From Epiperipatus broadwayi (Eukaryota; Onychophora; Udeonychophora; Euonychophora; Peripatidae): 64,000 nucleotides of DNA. The notes under the pieces are model-generated. The model was not told the DNA's origin. It saw only the letters and a list, made by a program, of their open reading frames with translations, and did no database searches. A program made the translations under genes and the position numbers. Positions within the stretch are counted from its first letter, which is position 1, and each line of letters opens with the position of its first letter. The DNA is taken from contig JAQFVV010000003.1 in assembly GCA_028023455.1 (NCBI GenBank), forward strand, positions 1,388,001 to 1,452,000. The letters run 5' to 3'. Below, in pieces: positions 37,783 through 50,600 of this stretch.

Positions 37783-37905
37783 GTCTTGCATTGGTGGTTG
37801 AGAGGTCAGCGTGACTGTCTTGCACTTGCAGGCAGTTGCCCGGGTTGCGGGTTCGCGTCCCGGCCGATGCTATGACACTTAAAAAAAAACAACAACAATT
37901 AAAGA
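37768..37905 (+). mobile_element. tRNA-derived SINE with 15-bp TSD, copy 1
   Basis: The element proper is 37783-37890. It is flanked by AACAACAATTAAAGA at 37768-37782 and 37891-37905. It has a tRNA-like head with acceptor-like pairing GCATTGG/CCGATGC, an A box in TGGTTGAGAGGT, a B box in GGGTTCGCGTCCC, then a short body ATGACACTT and a poly(A) tail. It starts GTCTTGCATTGG. The head is the same family as 47565-47657. The RNA polymerase III boxes could drive transcription. The anticodon arm is degenerate, so it is not a functional tRNA gene. Confidence 0.9.
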
Positions 37906-40900
37906 TGAAATGTAGGATTGATTATTTTATACAAAATTTTCTATTTATATTTTTAAACATTTTAAGTACATTTTTGCTTTTTATTTTAATTAATATTACA
38001 TTAACACATTAAAAAAAATTTTCATTATAGTACCTAAGAAATTGTTAGTTTGTGTAGAAATTATATTATCTACATCTAAAAACTATTACATTTTAGATTT
38101 TAAAGCCTGTATCATAATTTGCAGCTCTACAATAATTTTCATAATTGATTAAAATATTTAAGTAAGTACCATTTCATTACATAATAAAAACTATTAGTAA
38201 TGATATGTATATCTTTTTATTAAAAAATAATACTATGTACATAGTATTCATAAATAACTTAACTCAATCCAGACTATTGTCAAAGAGTTTTTACATAAAC
38301 TCAAAGTTATTTTCGCATTAATCAAAAAAGGTACTTGTAATTTGCACCTAAGGTTTTTTTTATTTTTGAATTATGTTACATTCACATACACAGTTTTTTT
38401 AAAATACTAAACCCAAGTTGAAAAATAGATCTCCAACTTAAATATAAAACTTATAATTTTTTTTTTTTATCAGAATAATTAAAAATTTTTTAGCACATAG
38501 ATAATTTTAAAAAAGCTTGATGTCATTGGGATATTTATTTAATTTTGGTAAATTATTGTAGAATCTTTTTAAAATCATTTTATTGGATAAAGGGCCACTA
38601 TAACATAAAATTTAATCATTTTAAGAATTCTATATTAAAAAAGCGTATTCAAATTATTTATTTTATATAAAGTTGCAAATTCAAACAATAAAATTTCTAA
38701 CTAAAAATACAATTTTTGCATGTTCAATGAAATATTTGCATTATATTAATGTGCCCATGCATAAATTACACTATGTGACAGTAATTTATTCACATATGTA
38801 TGTTACACAATTTTAATTTTATTATAGTAATTATTAACTGTTCAAATTGGCTCTATAGATATTTCTTTAAATGGATATTAAACTAAGAATAGTTACCTAA
38901 TACAGAATTGTCAATCATTAGTTATTTCTATAGGCACCTCACTCTTTTATGTATATTATACAATATTACACAACATTCATTAAAGTAAGAATGAAAACAT
39001 CCTTCTGTGAAATTTAATTTTATCTGCATTTTATTCCCATTCTTTTTTACATTAATTTCCTCAGTTCTCATAGTTTTAACCACAGTATTCTGCCAGATCA
39101 TCTTTAATTTTTCGTAAATGGTATAAAACATGATTACAGATCTGATTTTAAAAATGCATGTTTATAGGTATACATATAAGTATGGATATATAGAGATTAT
39201 TGCCATGAAAGATATTTATATGTAACAATCTTAATTGATGTGTTGAATTGAACCAAAATGTCTGAAACAAAAATTATGTGCAATAATACTACAGTATAAG
39301 TATATACATTATATTATATTTTGAAGTTAAGCAAGAGATGATGATTTAACTCTCTCTATTTCAAGATTAAACTAACATTCATTAAAAAATCAAGCATTGA
39401 CGGTACATAGAATTATATAAAAAAACTATATACATATATAGATATAGATAGTGAATGTATATACGAGATGAATTTTTCAAGTTTTGAATGTATGGCATAA
39501 TTATATATGTATTTAAAAAGGTGTATGTATATAAATTATATGTTACATGTATATTTCAAATTGATTAATTACTGAAGCAGCTAAACACTAAAGGATTTGA
39601 ATTGAAATGCTCCACATAGTGCCATTCAGTTTTGTTTGTTTAGTTTTAAATTCTGCCACTAAATATCACGTTGCCACTATTCTAAAATGCATTGATGCAT
39701 AATTAACTAATATAAATATGGGTCTTGTGGTGTTATGACCATTCTATTACCTAGAGTATAAATCTGGCTGAAATTTGGAGATTTTTTCAGTTTGCTGAAA
39801 ACTTTCCAAGCTTAAAATTTTTTCAGGTAGCTAATCAAGCTACTCAACCAATATTGCTCAGTAATTGGATATCTAACTGTTATTAGTTGGAGGGTAAAGA
39901 AAACTAAAGCAGTCTTGATTGGTCAGATAATTGATGTATTGATTATAAAAAAAATTATGAGAGTTATATGACTCAACTTTCAGTGCTGGTATAAAGGGAG
40001 TGGCATAGTGCCATGAGAACCAATCCATGGTTTACCTTTTAACATGAATATATTAGTTGTGTATTTTATTAGGTAAAATTACACAGATTAATAGAAACCT
40101 TTACTTATAATTTAAAAAAGAATTAAACAAGTGTGGCAGTTTTTGTGTGAGATTGTTTTAATATTGATTCATATTATATATACAAGCAAGTTTTATATAT
40201 TCTAAAGTGTTATTTTAATTCTAAAAAGAAAAATGTGGATTCCTATCTTTGTTAATATTACTAAAAGCTTTATTGTATACATAGATTTTTCAACTATTTT
40301 TATGACGAAAAAAAATCTATCAATGTTGTAAATGTCATATTTTATTTTACATAGATTTATTTATTTTGTTATTGTTATTTAATTGCTATATACATTCCAA
40401 ATGTTCATATACATATATATGTAAACTAAATGTATATGTGTATATATATATATAAACGTATTCAAAAGACATTTGTATATACACATGTATGTGTTTGTAT
40501 ATATATCGATGCTTTTTTAATTATATATTTCTGTGTCTATGATACAAACTCTGTATAAGCAAATAATCGTAATAATAAAGCAATATAATATATACTATTA
40601 CAGTTGATTGATTGATCGCTTTTATAAAAAATCAAGACCAAACATAAAAAACAGGTTAAAATTTAACTGCTTTGTAAAGGAAAAAAAATAAAAGTTAAAA
40701 TTTAGAAATAGATTTCAAAATTTATAAATATTTTTATATGCCTATTTTTTAAAAAAAATATATGTATATATATTTTTTAGTAAAATAAAACTAATCGGTT
40801 GTTTAGAAGACTTTTTTTAAAAAACATCTGTTATCATGGTGAGCTTCTATTAAATTTTTAAAAAGGAATTGTCCATTTTTTAAAGAAGAATGAATTAATT

Positions 40901-42085
40901 ATTTCTGAAGGAAATGTATAAATATTTAATTTTAGCATAAACATAATGCCCCGTGTATGTACAGTCACTCTTGTGTAAATGATATTAATTTAGTAATTAA
41001 TTTTATCTCCATCACTAAAATATATGAAAAAAATTTGAAATATTAAAACAACTTTTAATGCATTTTCAGAGTTGAAAACCATTGTATTCAAAACAATGAT
41101 TGCCTTTGCCAATGTTGCTTAGCATGGAAATATATTATGGTTGTATTTATTTTTAAAGTTTTCTCGGAATATACAGTATTAGTTAGTATTGGTTTAATTT
41201 ATGATATTACAGCTGCTATTACAAAAACATAGCTGTATTTCTAAGGGGGAAACAACTTCTCATTATTCGAATGATTATAGTCTTTTCCATAACATACCGA
41301 ATAATACTATTTCCTCCCGAATTTTAGTTTTATATTGTTGAAATATTCAATTGCGTTAGAAACTCATCATTAGTTGTTGTTTTTTTTTTAATTCAATAAT
41401 TTGTTACTATGGAGATCATATGATAAAATATATAGCATCTTTGATTCGAGAATTTTTAGCTCTTAAGTTTGTCACTTTATACTATACTGCAGATCATATG
41501 TCATTTGAATGGATTAATGGCTGGTTACTCATAACATTTTCATTCAAGTGAGTGAATTGAGACATTTTTTAAAAATATATTTACTCAGCCAATAATTCAT
41601 CATGGAACTTTTACTTTGATGTTTACCACTTTATGATTGTTTAATCACACAGAAGCTCTGTACTCTATTTAAATTAGCACAGTGAGATTGACAGACTAAT
41701 CAAAGCTCTATCTGTCATTTGTGAGTAATTAGATTTTTTATTTATTAGATTTCTGAAGTTTGTCTAAATTTTTATAATTTCAAAGTTACTTAAATTTCAA
41801 AAGCTGATGATAACTGAATATTGCATTGTAAGCATTAAAAAGAAAGAAAATAGTTTGTACTTTAATTTTGTAAAATATTAGAAATATAACAAATTACTTC
41901 CATTTTTACTCCAAAGTGGATTAAAGAGATACTTATTTGGCTGGTCATCAGGTATATCTGGATAGACCTTTTTGGAAATGATAACTAGATGTGAATATTT
42001 CTATTTATTTATTGTTATTTACCAAAATACATATACTCTAATCTATCACATGATTACTACCTCTTATGCTTGCTCATAACTATTA
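37906..42085. other. AT-rich non-coding stretch
   Basis: No gene or classified repeat was found. There are short AT/GT microsatellites around 39420-39440, 39500-39550 and 40400-40520. The region 39560-40060 is somewhat less AT-rich and may be an old repeat, but I could not identify it. Confidence 0.4.
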
Positions 42086-42460
42086 TTAAAACAGGCAAAA
42101 ATCTCATACAGTAATGCCACTCAGTGCAAGCCAGAGTAGTCAATGGATGCCAGAAGACTTGTGCATAAAATCCCTATCTAGTGCCTAATTATCCAATATC
42201 CCCAGATTAGTTTTTAGCTTGTTGCTTTCATCAGTGAAGAGCTTTGCATGAGAGCATTGCACTTAGATCTCAAAATCTAGGTGCAGTACTCTCAGATTCA
42301 AAGCTCCTCATTGACGAAAGCCACAAGCTAGAAACTAGTCTGGGGATATTGGATGAGTAGGTACTAAATAGGGATTTTATGTATAAGCCTTCTGGCATCC
42401 ATTGATTACTCTTTATTGCACTGAGTGGAATTACTGTATGGAGAGTTTTGCCTGTTTTAA
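42086..42460. mobile_element. foldback MITE
   Basis: A 375-bp element that is almost entirely an inverted repeat. It begins TTAAAACAGGCAAAA and ends with the complement. The arms match through CAATGGATGCCAGAAG, ATAAAATCCCTAT, CCAATATCCCCAGA, CTAGTTT/TTAGTTT and GAGCTTTG, with a small centre around 42260. No target duplication beyond TA can be assigned. A deleted relative is at 60409-60557, and the B-family repeats share its internal motifs. Confidence 0.85.
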
Positions 42461-45400
42461 TACTCTAAGTATTATAAAAATGAATTTCCCTTCCTATTTT
42501 AAAGCCAAGTTTCTATTCAATGCAAAACATTAATTCATTTCAAGAATGTAATTCAACTTAGCTTTCTATTTTATTAAAATTGCTACAATATGCATTGTAT
42601 GAATATTTTTAAATATTACATTTAAAATAATAAAAAAATTAAATCATATATTAATTAAATATACAATAATGAAGTAGCTAGTCTTGAAATAACCAAGGAA
42701 TGCTAACCAATTATAGTCATATAAGTAAATGCTAATGCACTATACCACAAAAAATGGTGATATTATGATGTAGCATTCACAACTGATGATGGAGGTATTT
42801 ATATATTTACAGGCATTGAACTCATGGTTTGCCCTTTAATCTAATTTGTAAACCAGAAAGGGTTTTCTGCTTGTTTAATATGAATAATTGCTTAAAATGT
42901 CAGTAATCAAGCTTATAAAGTAAACATGCAGCATTTTAGTAACTCAACTATATTTCTGCTCTTTCACTGATTCTATTCATGAACTATAAAAGATAGTAAA
43001 TCTATATTTAGGAGCAGTGCTTACATTTAATATATTAGATTCATAAATAGTAGTCTTTTTACTCTATCCTAGAGTGAACTATTTTAATCCAAAGTAATCA
43101 ATGGTCATATCCCAAGACTAGCTTCTGGATTGTAGCCTTTTTTAGTAAGGACCTTGGGTGTGTGTATATAATAGCAGTACCATAATAATATCCATTGATT
43201 ATATAGGATTGCAATAGATAATTCTGAAATAGAATTAAGATAATTACTCTTGAGGACAGAGAAAGTCATCATGATGTTTTGTTGGTAATAGTTTTTTTAA
43301 GAAAAACTGAAGGTATTTGATGGAGTATTTAAGTTTGTACTAAGAACTTATGTTGATTTTGTATTAATTAAACAAATGTAGATTAATTCTGTAAACATTT
43401 ATATAGACAATACACTATGCATAAAAAATGAAATAACCCAAAACATTTGTAAAAGTGGATAAGACAACCATATTTAGATTTGGATTAACTTTATAAATAT
43501 ATCCTTAAAGTTAAACCTGATAATGTAATCATTACTTTGATAACTTTGTTTTAAAAAGATGCCATTTTAAATTTCTTTATGCTTTTTCATATATTATTAA
43601 TTGTATTTTCTCTATGAGCTTTGTACAAAGGAGAAGCAACCTGATAGATAAATGACAATATTTTATTTTCATTTTTTTTTTATTAATTTTAATGGCCATG
43701 TAAATATACAATGATTAATAAACACAGAATTGAGAATATATAATAATAATTATGAAGTAATAAACTTTAAATTTGGTTTATGGTGTACTTAAATAGTATA
43801 TTACATTAATAAGCGAGGATGTTATTTGAAAATTTATTAAAATTATTTTAAAAAGTTCGATTTGTAAAGAATTATTACGTAATAAACATTGTAATTTTTC
43901 TTATATAATGTTAGTATTTTTTTTTCAAACATCTTTTATAACAAATTTTAAAAAATGATCATAACTTTTTTAATATATTTACAATCCCAGAATCTCTGTG
44001 ATGTCTAAACTATATAAGAAAAAAATGTTAAGGAATAAATGTTATTAAAAAATGGCATGGGAAGTAAATATATTATCATATGACAAGTACCTTTATAATA
44101 ATTTAACAATGTTTTATAGTATTTAATGCTAATCTGAAATGATGCATGGTTTATTTTATCAAACATGCCATCCAGTTTCTAGTTTTAGTTTATATATGTT
44201 CATGAAATTCATTTCTTGTGGAAATGTTTCCATGTGCGTTTGTAAAGTGAGAGAATCAAGAAGTAAAAATCCCTTGATCAATTCCTTGTAAAGAAAGTTA
44301 AAAACAAAATGTTTAATTAATTGAAAAGAAATGTTGTGCTCTACCTGGAATTTCCTTGTTAGAAAATCACATGATTTTTTAAGTCGTTTACTATATGGTT
44401 ATTACTAATAGAAATATTATTTGTTTGTTTATATATTATTTTCCCAACTATAAGCAAATATTTCAATATATGAATTTTTATTTAAAGAATGATCAATTGT
44501 ATTTTCTTGTTGGTTCAGATTAATGATAATAATCCTGCAATTTAAAGTAAAATTAGTAAGGAAATAGACTGCATGATATTATCACCAAGGACTTTGGAAA
44601 TTCTCAAGGTATTTAATGAAAGGTCAACTAAACTAGAAGGAAAGTGTCTAACTTGGAGTTTATTGACTTCTCATCTCATTTCCTAAGATGTTATCAGCAT
44701 TATGTAAGTAACAAACCTCCAAAGCATCTATATAGTATCATGTGCCTATTATTGATTATAAAAAAATGTTTTTTAACATTACTTCTATGAAAGCTTTGGC
44801 AACATTAATTTAATATAGTTGATATTATTTGAAAATTTTTTTTGTGTGTTTTAATGAAGGGCTCATTGCATTTATGATGTAGCTGCAAAATAAATTATGT
44901 TAAGATGTACCTTGATAATTATTGCTATATTGTATACCATTGCCTAGTTACTCTACCAGCCAAAGAACTTAGCATATATATTCTTGTAAACATACTACTT
45001 GATAATATTTGCTGTTTTGTTCTATGCAGACCAAAAAATCATTTTAAGCAAACAATCTTCTTAATAAGAATAAAAATCAGATCAATTCTTTCTTCCTACC
45101 ACATATGCTTCATTATTAAACTTTTTTTAAATACATAAATAATGATATAGATTTGTTATTTGATAAGACTTGTGGTGATCAAATATCCAAATAGATTTAA
45201 CTCAACTATTCCAGAATGAGGACCAAACTAATTGTTTTTTTTTACTCCAGTGAGAATCAATTCAGGATCTTTTTGTTTAAGAGTTCACCACTGTGAACTG
45301 TTTAGCACAGTGAACATTTACTATTAAAATAGTGTTAATCGTAAGGAATTGCACATTTTACCAGAAATAAAATTCACACCTAATCTATAAATATTCTACA

Positions 45401-46412
45401 CCAAAGCAATTTCATTGATTGTTAGGGGCGAAGCGAAACAGTAGAAATTATAATAAGCCCAAATGATTTGTTTAATAACTTATTAATGAATAATTAAATA
45501 GAAGAAGGAATATCTGACACATTATTGAAACAATAAAATGATTCGTTGTTTTTTTTTTCAACATATTGTAGTACAGCGGTTAAGTGGCAGACTCTAGAAC
45601 TAGCTTATTCAATTATTTATGTTATTGCTCTTAAGAAAGAATCTTTAGTTATTAAACAATTTATTTTTGCGAAATAGTTTATTAATTTTAATTACAATCT
45701 TAAAAAATATACATTTATTTACGAAAAATAAAAAAAAATGAAAAAGGTTATGGGAGTGAAAAGATTTATTCACCAACTTTTTTAAATTTCAAAAAAAGAA
45801 CAATTGTCATTTTTTGTTAAAAATGTAAAAAAAAAAAAGTCGCGATTTAGTTATAATTCCAAAATATTTAATATCTGCTATATAAAGCTAAAAAATGTTT
45901 CAAGTATTTTTGAGTTATTATTTAAGTTACAATGAATTTGTAAATGTCATCCTTATTTGCTAATCTGATTTAAAATCAATCGCAATCCAATTACTTTTTT
46001 TGAAATATATATATATTTTTCATTTATGTGTGTGTGTGTATAGTAAATTAATATTTTAGTATATTTTGAAATTAAAGAAAAATAAATGAATTGTATTTGT
46101 TGATTACATTTTGATATATTAATATTTTAAATTGCTAATTAGAATGAATAACATCAGCTTTTGTTACCAATAAAATTTTCATGACATTTGATTTTTTCCA
46201 GCTTCTTACAATATTGTAAACAAGAGTACTTCTCTTTTCTTTACTCCAGTGTCATCTACTGTAAGCTTGAGTAATCAGTTGTTATTAGATGAAGTTTAAA
46301 CAGTACTTGTTAATCACTGATTATTTAAGCTTGTCATAGGTGTTTCTAGACTAGAGAATGATGACTGCTATTATATAACTCTTCTCTTTAGAATTATATC
46401 CATAATCATAGT
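42461..46412. other. AT-rich non-coding stretch
   Basis: No gene was found. The segment 43070-43200 shares motifs with the foldback MITE (AAAGTAATCAATGG, CAAGACTAGCTTCTGGATTG, and an inverted CCATTGATTA) and is probably an old derivative. The ORF at 44905-45138 has no domain or coding signature. Confidence 0.4.
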
Positions 46413-46535
46413 AAATATACAAACCATTATACAATTACAAATATCCAGTAACGCCCTCTGTTTAAAGATCTACATCTCAATAATAAACAGAGGGCATTAC
46501 TGGATATTTGTAATTGTATAATGGTTTGTATATTT
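46413..46535. repeat. 52-bp-arm hairpin
   Basis: Arms 46413-46464 and 46484-46535 are reverse complements with one mismatch (ACGCC against GGCAT), separated by a 19-nt loop. The sequence includes ATCCAGTAA and CCCTCTGTTTA. It could be a small foldback element, a recent inverted duplication, or a precursor-like RNA hairpin; none is proved. Confidence 0.93.
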
Positions 46536-46689
46536 TCTATAATTATTTCAGTCAGTGTTAACAGTAACTTTCTTTTCATAATCATAGTAATAGATCATGA
46601 CTCTTATTACATGATTTCAGCTTACATGTGGCTGATTTTACAGTGTACATCTTTTTAATCATTTCTATACCACATACTTAAGCTTCTGT

Positions 46690-46905
46690 GACTAATAGAT
46701 ACCAGATAGTAAGGTTTGATGTATTCTTATCTTGTGCTGTTTTATCCAATATGAGACTACTTTTGATTTTATGGCTTTTATCTGTGATGAGATTTGGATC
46801 TTAGAACAGTGCATCTGTACTTTTAGAATCTAATGCACCTTCCTACCAGGAGTCATTATTTATTATACTATCAAGTTATCAGTCCAAACTGAAAAACATA
46901 ATCAA
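46690..46905 (+). repeat. dispersed repeat family B, second + copy
   Basis: Diverged copy of 23725-23975: it shares TTTTATCCAATAT-like, TGATGAG, AGAATCTAATGCACCTT and TATCAAGTTATCAGTCCAAA segments in the same order. Confidence 0.65.
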
Positions 46906-47547
46906 TAAATGGGGTTGTCAAAAAATCATTATTAACAATTTATGGCTTATTCATCATTGAACATTGTTTTTACTTAACAGCCATCTTTACTCTTTATTCA
47001 AGGTTATTGCTTGAAAATTTTAAATAACTTAAATTTTGAAACTAAAGCGGTTGCTAGCTGAAGATGGTAGTTACTATCAAAGGATGCACTTGGATAATTA
47101 CCTGGTATCCATTGAATGTTCATGCTTACAGAATTGGCTTTGAATAATATAAAATGTACTATTAATGTCAAAGTAGATTAACTATAATTATAAAGATCAT
47201 GACATTTATTTTGGTATCAACTTTCATGTGTTTTTTCCACATTTTACACAATTATTTTGATAAGATGTAATATTTTAAAATTCTCTAATTAAATGACATT
47301 TCTTAATTTTACACCATTTAATGAAGAAAAAAGAAAAATTAGCATCTTAAAAAAAATTATAAGCAAATTATGTATTCAATTTTGAAGTATAATAACATTT
47401 TAAAAATTTGATCTAATAATTAAAATTTGTTGGTATTTTGATTTGATTTTGTCTATTTTTTTATTATTTATTAAAAGAATATTATTTTAATTAAAAAGAA
47501 AACTAAAAGATAAAAATTCCATTATCATTCTAATTAGCAAGCAAGCT

Positions 47548-47674
47548 AAATCTTTAATTTGCTAGTCAAGCATTGATGGCCGAGTGGTCAGTACAGCTGC
47601 CTTACAAGCAGGTGTCGCAGGTTCGATTCCGGCCAATGCTTTGACACACGAAAAAAAAAATCTTTAATTTTCTA
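47548..47674 (+). mobile_element. tRNA-derived SINE with 17-bp TSD, copy 2
   Basis: The element proper is 47565-47657. Flanks AAATCTTTAATTTGCTA (47548-47564) and AAATCTTTAATTTTCTA (47658-47674) differ at one base. It has an A box TGGCCGAGTGG at 47577-47587 and a B box GGTTCGATTCC at 47620-47630, a 7-nt anticodon loop CTTACAA within GCTGC/GCAGG (anticodon position TAC, suggesting a valine tRNA ancestor), acceptor-like GCATTG/CAATGC, then TTGACACACG and poly(A). It starts GTCAAGCATTG, parallel to copy 1. Confidence 0.9.
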
Positions 47675-50600
47675 ATTATCAAAATTAATATAGCCAATAC
47701 ATACATTAAAAGAAACAATAAATGAGTCGCTATAGAAACACAAAATTAAATAATTTAAAAGAAATATAGATTTGTATGTTCTCTGCTCAAAGGCAATTTA
47801 AATAATCTGTACATCAAAATACAGAGATCCAAGCGATAACGTTTGATGACATATATCAAAACTCCCTGCTCCAAAAAGAGTTGCCCATGCCTAATCTAGA
47901 CTATAGGTAATGTTCACATGATCACTGTTAATATTTGGCATTGTCACCCACTTAAAATAACTAAAATTTTTGGTTGTTCATACAGATTTTGAATAAGTTT
48001 AATTTTTTTTTTTTTTTTTACAAATTCACAAACTAAATATATTGGTTTTACTATAAGGGTAATTAAAAATGCTGTACAATGAAAGTATGAATAATTGCAT
48101 GTACATATAAAATTATTTGAGAGTTAATTCTATATATTTAATCTTGTGCTTTATTTTATCCAATAATTAAATTGAATATATATACAGTTCCTTCAGAATA
48201 TATATATTTCATTTATATACAGTATTGATTATATAGGACAATCATGGATACTTTGAATAAATAAATTTTAAATTAATGTCATTTATTAAGCAATGCATTA
48301 TGGGAATAAAGGCATCATGGTGAATTAAGTTTGAATTTATTTATTTTTGCTCATATTTTTAGAAACTAACAATATAGTGCTAATATAATTATAGATTTTA
48401 ATTGTTATTTTTAGCAGTTTCTACTATTCTAGTTTTCCAGGTATATTCTGATGTTTATGACAAGTGAAAACTTGCTATCAGACATGGTGTATTATTTAAT
48501 GCTCACATATCCTGCTTTTAACATGTTAATACTATTAATTGTAGTACTTTGGAAAGAAAAATAAATCCTCCAATATAAGTTGTAATCTTTTTTATAATCA
48601 TCTCTCCATTTCCCACCAAATAACATTATTTTAATTATTTGTTTATTTTAATGAAGTGTTGTTATATATAGAACCCAACACTAGAGGACTCTTCCTATAT
48701 GCTGATTAGCTCACCTAATGGTTATAAAGCTCAGATGTTTAGTATTGTAGAACCCCTTGTATTAAATGTTATTAGAAAAATATAATGAATATTGATTTCA
48801 ATTTTACATGCTGCATTTGTTTTATTTAAATAATTGCAAAAACACACCAGACTCATATTTTTATATTTCAGGAAATAATAGATTAATATGAAGCTCTCAT
48901 CTTTCCTAGCATACATTAGTTTGTTGTGCCTCCTTTCTCAAATTTACAACCAAATTACATAAGCACATCAGAAGGAAAAAAGCATTAGATGCAGGATTGG
49001 AAGATTCTACATAATTATTGAAATTTAGCATAAACTTTATATAATGTTCAGAAGAAAATGAAAAATATTAATATTACACTCCTTTATGTGAAATATTAAA
49101 ATATTTATTTCAATTACTTATGTTAAATATGTATAAGAAAATAAATTAAAAGTTGTAAGTTAATTCATATAAAGTACTATATATTATAAATAAATTTTAA
49201 GATATGGTGCTGACCAGGGTAAATCAAAGCTAAGAGGGTGTTTTGATGCTTTGAAGGGGGGGGGGTTAAATGAGTGAATGTGTATTTCTCATCTGTTAGG
49301 CTCACCCTTTAACTTAGACTTTTCTATTAAGTAAGATTGAATAGATGCACAAAAGGTTTGATTCATTAATTTTGACCATTTAAAAGTTTATTTATTGTTA
49401 GTTATATTGAGTGTTTATGGATTGGGAATCCATATGAAATTTGACTACAGAGAATAGTGAAATTGACACAACTGAAGCCATGGATTCATGAACATTTAGT
49501 TTCAGAATTCTTCACCTTCTTATTGCAGCAAAGCTTAAAAATTATTGATGTATTTTGAACTTGTATTTGTAATTTTATTTTGAAAAAGAACTAAATAATA
49601 AAGAAATGTCAATCAGCTCTGTGTTTTTTTTTTATAAAAAGTTTTATGAAATTGCACTTTTGCCATTCAAAATGTAAGTTTCAACTTGTATCTGTGCAAA
49701 GTTTAAATTAATTCTGTTATTTAAGGATAGAATAGCTTTTCCTTAAAGATCTAGAAAAAGTAATAAGTGGCTGCCTTTAGTGATAGCTATCCAGGAAATT
49801 AACATTGATGTCAATAAGTAATGTTAATTTTAATGTGTAAAGTAAAAATATTTTTATTGTTATAATTTAATTTAATTTCATAATAAAAGTCAGGGAGAGA
49901 TATATTAGAATATAATTAATAATATTTTTCAAAATGTAGAAACAAATTTTTTTTTTTTTTCAGAAGTCTGCAAATTATTTTAGTTTTACTGAGAATGTGA
50001 TGTCATGTTCTATTAGAAGAGTTGCCAGTTCCAAAAATGCAATCATTTGCCTGTTTAGAATAGAAATGGTGTATAGATTGAAGAGAAAATTCCTCAGTTT
50101 AATGTCTTAATCAGCCATTTGCGTGTTCAAATGTCACATGATCTGCTAAGCTACCAAGCATATGATAGTTGCTCTTATGGTCATTATTTACTTTAAATGA
50201 ATTTTTGATTAATATTATGGAATAATTTCAGCATTGGTAAACTCATATGAGGACAAATATATAAAACATACTATATTAAAAATAATTTGAATAATTGTAT
50301 GAATATTTACAAGACCTATAAATTTGGTTAACAATTGGTTAATTAAAAATGAATGGAAAATTATATAAAATGATATATATTAAATGTAAAAGTATAATAC
50401 CCATTATAAAAAATATATATATAAAACTTAAATAATTAATGGTAAAATAATTAAGTTTTATATATAAAATGATATATAGATAATTGTAAAAAATACATGT
50501 AATATTTATTTAATGTATTGTTATAATATAGTCAATTATGTTGTAATTACTGGACTTATATATGAGGGTTTTGATTTATTTTAATGATTTATATTGTTAT

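Noticed and set aside
37789-37871. Possible functional tRNA gene
   Set aside because: The anticodon arm is degenerate, and the poly(A) tail plus 15-bp target duplication identify a SINE.
48690-48750. tRNA-like TTAGCTCACCTAATGG segment
   Set aside because: Only an A-box resemblance; no B box, tail or flanking duplication could be identified.
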